64,000 bases of DNA from Chroococcidiopsis sp. CCMEE 29 (GTDB lineage: Bacteria > Cyanobacteriota > Cyanobacteriia > Cyanobacteriales > Chroococcidiopsidaceae), in the NCBI RefSeq assembly GCF_023558375.1, contig NZ_CP083761.1, positions 2,598,001 through 2,662,000 of the forward strand. Reading direction: 5' to 3'. The notes below the pieces were generated by a model, which searched no databases, was not told the DNA's origin, and worked only from the letters and a program-made list of their open reading frames with translations. Positions 60,113-64,000 of this stretch are shown in pieces (positions within the stretch are counted from its first letter, which is position 1; every line of letters starts with the position of its first letter). Made by a program: the position numbers and the translations under genes.

Positions 60113-60251
60113 TCAGAGTCTCCAGAGTAGGAAAGGCGATCGCATTTAACCGATTCAATCGTAACAAAATTTAACTGCGCTATTAGACACTCTCAGCTGC
60201 TTGAAAATTATGGAGGCGATCGCTCTTCTAGCTTTCAGCGTAACCAGTTTG

Positions 60252-60578
60252 CTACTCCTGCAGTAGTCGATCAAGCAAAGCGTAAATATCATTTCTACTG
60301 CCCTGCCTGCGGATTCTGACACCCACAACTAGAACTACTACCCACTCACGGTCTACTTTGTAGATAATGCGGTATCGTTGACTCACAGCACGCACACTAC
60401 GATAGCCCTTAAGTATATCTCCCAATGGCTTGCCCTGCTTTTCCGGCTCAGACTTGAGTTTTTCAATGCGATTCGTCAAGCCTTGTCTGTGGCGTTGGTC
60501 ATTAACTTCAGCCAGCATCTCTAAGGCTAAGGGAGTCAGTTCAATGCGTTACTCTCTAGGAACTTCTGGCTCAGTCAC
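60252..60578 (-). pseudogene. RelE/ParE-type toxin with a premature stop at codon 10
   Basis: The gene should begin with GTG at 60578, overlapping the antitoxin stop by four bases (GTGA). The frame reads VTEPEVPRE, then TAA (60551-60549), then RIELTPLALEMLAEVNDQRH and on to the stop at 60252. A Tyr codon is expected at the stop position, so a single C/T-to-A change explains it. The rest is RelE-like: GYRSVRAVSQRYRIIYKVD (the strand with catalytic basic residues) and VVVLVVGVRIRRQGSRNDIY. A shorter 88-residue product could start at ATG 60518 but would lack the first strand. The toxin is probably inactive, or the change is a sequencing error. Confidence 0.8.
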
Positions 60579-60838
60579 AAACCTAGCTGTGCTTTTACTT
60601 CTTCCCAGGTAATTGTCTTTCCTTGCTCAGCTTGAGCAATGCTCTGTTGTAACCGATTGGTAAACTCGGAATCTGAAAGGATGTTCAGCGTTTCCACTAG
60701 AGAGGCAAAATGCTCGTAGCTGAGTGCAACCATGACTGGTTTACCCCGCTTGGTGATGATAACGGGTTCATCCGCCAACGCATCAGGCAGCCCTAACATT
60801 TGTTGCCGAGCTTCAGTAATAGTCAGGTACTTAGGCAT
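60575..60838 (-). CDS. Type II antitoxin, Phd/YefM family
   Basis: An 87-residue antitoxin starting at MPKYLTITEARQQMLGLPDA. A Met five codons upstream lies inside the palindrome and is less likely. The N-terminal Phd/YefM DNA-binding fold contains EPVIITKRGKPVMVALSYEH, the family signature. The C-terminal half is acidic and toxin-binding (SDSEFTNRLQQSIAQAEQGKT). It overlaps the toxin start by four bases, so translation is coupled. A palindromic operator (60847-60864) sits at its promoter. The antitoxin looks complete, but its partner is interrupted. Confidence 0.9.
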   Translation of the reverse strand: MPKYLTITEARQQMLGLPDALADEPVIITKRGKPVMVALSYEHFASLVETLNILSDSEFTNRLQQSIAQAEQGKTITWEEVKAQLGL

Positions 60839-60846
60839 GGTGGAAG

Positions 60847-60864
60847 TGTACATTTAAATGCACA
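60847..60864 (-). promoter_or_regulatory. Palindromic operator of the toxin-antitoxin pair
   Basis: TGTACATTTAAATGCACA reads as a near-perfect palindrome (TGTRCATTTAAATGYACA). Its TGTACA half resembles the core bound by the YefM antitoxin of E. coli. It overlaps the antitoxin translation start region, a typical position for autorepression. Confidence 0.6.
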
Positions 60865-61012
60865 TTCAGGGTAGCATGGCATAGAAGCGATCGCGCTTTC
60901 TCTCCCCAAGGCGCTGGACAAAAACTAACTGCAAGACGGAAAGTGCGATGCCAAAAATCAGGCAGTAGTAACTGGCACGGTAAAAAGTGCGCTCGCTTTT
61001 CATCTGTTAGCT

Positions 61013-61214
61013 TCACTTTGAGGTCTGCTGTTGCGCTGCCTGCCTCACTTCCTCTATGCTCAAACCTAGTGCCTCTGCTACCTGCTCCACACTCAACCCC
61101 AATGCCAACAACCAGGGTGCTGCTTTTAAATTGGCTCTACGCTCACCTTCTTCCAAGGCTTCCTGATATACCTTCGTCTGCTTTAAATCGCTTGCGATAC
61201 GTTTTCTTGTTTCT
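61013..61214 (-). pseudogene. C-terminal fragment of an Rpn/YhgA-like putative nuclease
   Basis: In one frame on the minus strand the DNA encodes KRIASDLKQTKVYQEALEEG, then ERRANLKAAPWLLALGLSVEQ and VAEALGLSIEEVRQAA, ending at a TGA (61015-61013). This is the usual C-terminal tail of the Rpn-type PD-(D/E)XK proteins that abound in cyanobacteria (KQTKVYQEALEEG-type). It starts just after the prfA stop codon with no N-terminal nuclease domain, so only a fragment remains. A start codon is lacking. It is probably the remnant of an insertion or rearrangement beside prfA. Confidence 0.6.
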
Positions 61215-62686
<1,472 letters not shown>

Positions 62687-62789
62687 TGTTCTGTTGTTGA
62701 TAATTTGTTAGCTTGTACCTATTTTAACTTTCAATCTTCAGCAAAACTGGTTATCAAGTTCTGAGTTATACTTTTTCAGCCCAAAACTC

Positions 62790-62856
62790 TGTATGGGCAG
62801 GCTGAGAAGATCATTTTGTGAAATTTATAAATCATCTGGTTAAACCCGCCCCTACA
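62790..62856. repeat. MITE-like element with terminal inverted repeats (copy 2)
   Basis: TGTATGGGCAGGCT (62790-62803) faces AAACCCGCCCCTACA (62842-62856), with the same design as 51934-52000 though more diverged on one side. It lies between rpsI and rpmE, inside the translation operon. Confidence 0.55.
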
Positions 62857-62872
62857 AACTCGCAACCATTTT

Positions 62873-63289
62873 TTAGCGTTTGGAGAACTGTGGAGCTTTC
62901 CGGGCTTTGTGCAAGCCGTATTTCTTCCGCTCTTTTGCCCGTGGATCGCGGGTAAGGTAGCCCTCAATTTTTAAAGGTGAGCGGTTGCTTGGATCGAGTT
63001 GGCACAGGGCGCGGGCTACTCCTAGGCGAATTGAGTCTGACTGACCTGTTAAACCACCACCATGGGCGTTAACTAAGATGTCATACTCGTTTTCTAGCCC
63101 TAGGGTTTCTAACGGTGCCTTAGCAACTGAAAGGTAGTTAGCGTTGAATTGAAAGTACAAGTCTCCTGGTTTGCCATTAACAATCAATTGACCGTTACCC
63201 GGAACTAAACGTACTCTCGCTACTGATGACTTACGACGTCCTGTACCCCAGTACATGGCGCGACCGTTGGTGGTGTCTAATGCTTGCAT
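62873..63289 (-). CDS. rpsI: 30S ribosomal protein S9
   Basis: A 138-residue S9. [20 protein letters not shown] is the conserved start. [20 protein letters not shown] and the basic C-terminal tail ([20 protein letters not shown]), which reaches the P-site tRNA, are present. Its ATG shares its first base with the last base of the rplM stop (TAATG), so translation is coupled. Confidence 0.97.
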   Translation of the reverse strand: MQALDTTNGRAMYWGTGRRKSSVARVRLVPGNGQLIVNGKPGDLYFQFNANYLSVAKAPLETLGLENEYDILVNAHGGGLTGQSDSIRLGVARALCQLDPSNRSPLKIEGYLTRDPRAKERKKYGLHKARKAPQFSKR

Positions 63290-63747
63290 TATTTAGATTC
63301 TCCTCCTGGAATTGTCTGAAGTTTTAACTCTTGAGGTTTTTGCGCTTCGTGTGGATGCTCAGCTCCAGCGTAAACTTTGAGCTTAGTAAACAGTTGCTGA
63401 CCCAAACTATTTTTCGGCAACATGCCTTTGACTGCACGCTCCACAATCCTTTCTGGCAGCCGAGCTTGCAGCTGGGCAAAGGTCTCTGTCTTCATGCCGC
63501 CTGGTCGTCCGGAATGACGATGGTAAAGCTTCTGGGTGCGTTTTTTGCCGGTGACTTTCACCTTGTCGGCATTGACAACAATTACAAAGCTACCAGTATC
63601 CATGTGAGGAGTATATTCAGGTTTATTTTTCCCTCTCAGGAGGATAGCGATCTCGCTGGCTAGCCGACCAAGACGTTGATCTGTGGCATCTACCACAAAC
63701 CAATCGCGATCAAGGGAATCCTGAGAAGGAACATAGGTTTTGTTCAT
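63289..63747 (-). CDS. rplM: 50S ribosomal protein L13
   Basis: A 152-residue L13, an early assembly protein of the large subunit. Signatures are [40 protein letters not shown] and [21 protein letters not shown]. Length is typical. It lies about 40 bases downstream of the truA-like 3' end and overlaps rpsI by one base. Confidence 0.98.
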   Translation of the reverse strand: MNKTYVPSQDSLDRDWFVVDATDQRLGRLASEIAILLRGKNKPEYTPHMDTGSFVIVVNADKVKVTGKKRTQKLYHRHSGRPGGMKTETFAQLQARLPERIVERAVKGMLPKNSLGQQLFTKLKVYAGAEHPHEAQKPQELKLQTIPGGESK

Positions 63748-63788
63748 TGTAGTTTTGGTATCCTTAAAGAATTTCAGTAAACTAAGTG

Positions 63789-64000
63789 TCAGGAATTCAG
63801 CGGTCGAGGAGCGGGGAAAGAATGTTTCATGCCTTGCACCTCGTGGGTAACGAATTGATACCAGGCAACGTTGACACCCTGCTCCTGATGGGCGAGTAGT
63901 TCCTGACTCCTGACCCCTAACCCCTGAGCCCTTTCATAATCGGTGGCAGTTGGCAAGATAAACTTGGGCATTGTGTCATACCAGACTTCTGGAGCAAAGG
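63789..64000 (-). CDS. truA: C-terminal part of tRNA pseudouridine synthase TruA (runs off the window)
   Basis: The open frame enters from the window edge as [20 protein letters not shown], which matches the C-terminal ending of cyanobacterial TruA ([10 protein letters not shown]-like). It stands just upstream of rplM, the usual place of truA. TruA modifies U38-40 in tRNA anticodon arms. The last ~45 residues are unusual: the DNA carries GGGGTTAGGGGTCAGGAGTC-type repeats that read [11 protein letters not shown], so the normal C-terminus has apparently been extended by repeat-derived sequence. Only the end is visible. Assignment depends on context and this short stretch. Confidence 0.6.
   Translation of the reverse strand, partial: FAPEVWYDTMPKFILPTATDYERAQGLGVRSQELLAHQEQGVNVAWYQFVTHEVQGMKHSFPAPRPLNS

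Overview
The window is chromosomal DNA of a cyanobacterium. It carries the phycobilisome core genes apcE-apcA-apcB-apcC, the cyanobacterial type of F-type ATP synthase operon (with both b and b' subunits, ending at gamma, no beta/epsilon), a tmRNA with the cyanobacterial tag peptide, many HIP1-type GCGATCGC octamers, and numerous short palindromic dispersed repeats. The 1133-residue ApcE has four linker repeats, which points to a lineage with pentacylindrical phycobilisome cores (Nostocales or Chroococcidiopsis-like). The exact genus cannot be read from the sequence alone.

Layout. 1-5.7 kb: an Uma2 remnant, a UspA-like stress protein, a GH57 glucan-branching-type enzyme, an EcsC-like protein and a UbiH-type monooxygenase. 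5.7-13.2 kb: YebC, then a sugar ABC importer (two permeases and a lipoprotein binding protein, no ATPase) headed by a SufR-like regulator, a broken SDR/GNAT chimera and a second sugar-binding lipoprotein. 13.2-18.8 kb: a group II PLP decarboxylase and an APC-family permease on opposite strands around a 1.1-kb non-coding gap, then glucokinase and a histidine phosphatase. 19.2-21.1 kb: tmRNA with its terminator, and an IS4-family element with target duplications that sits in the ATP synthase terminator. 21.1-27.5 kb: the ATP synthase operon, on the minus strand. 27.5-36.9 kb: a methyltransferase, a ComB-like phosphatase, the apc cluster and an FtsW/RodA protein. 37-42.2 kb: a methyltransferase, leuA with a GT-C-like membrane protein, and a LabA/NYN protein. 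42.2-47 kb: repeat-rich DNA, a decayed IS1595-type element, and a Mn/Zn ABC transporter split over divergent units. 47-55.3 kb: a solitary C5-cytosine methyltransferase, deoC, recO, an MFS protein, a glycosyltransferase, ada and an EamA transporter. 55.4-60.1 kb: a matrixin-like protease, secG, gpmI and an ABC-F ATPase. 60.2-64 kb: a toxin-antitoxin pair with an interrupted toxin, a nuclease fragment, and the prfA-rpmE-rpsI-rplM-(truA) translation operon.

The genes are mainly housekeeping: light harvesting (apc), energy conversion (atp), translation and ribosome rescue (ribosomal proteins, prfA, ssrA), glycolysis (glk, gpmI), leucine synthesis and metal uptake. The accessory signal is in insertions and decay. 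Two IS elements have recognisable ends and target duplications but frameshifted transposases. There are several pseudogenes, and small palindromic elements lie in intergenic spaces and, in one case, inside a coding region.

I did not find a convincing new multi-gene system. The best leads are the decarboxylase/permease pair, the SufR-like gene attached to an ATPase-less sugar importer, the long inverted repeat between apcB and apcC, and the IS insertion that moved the ATP synthase terminator.
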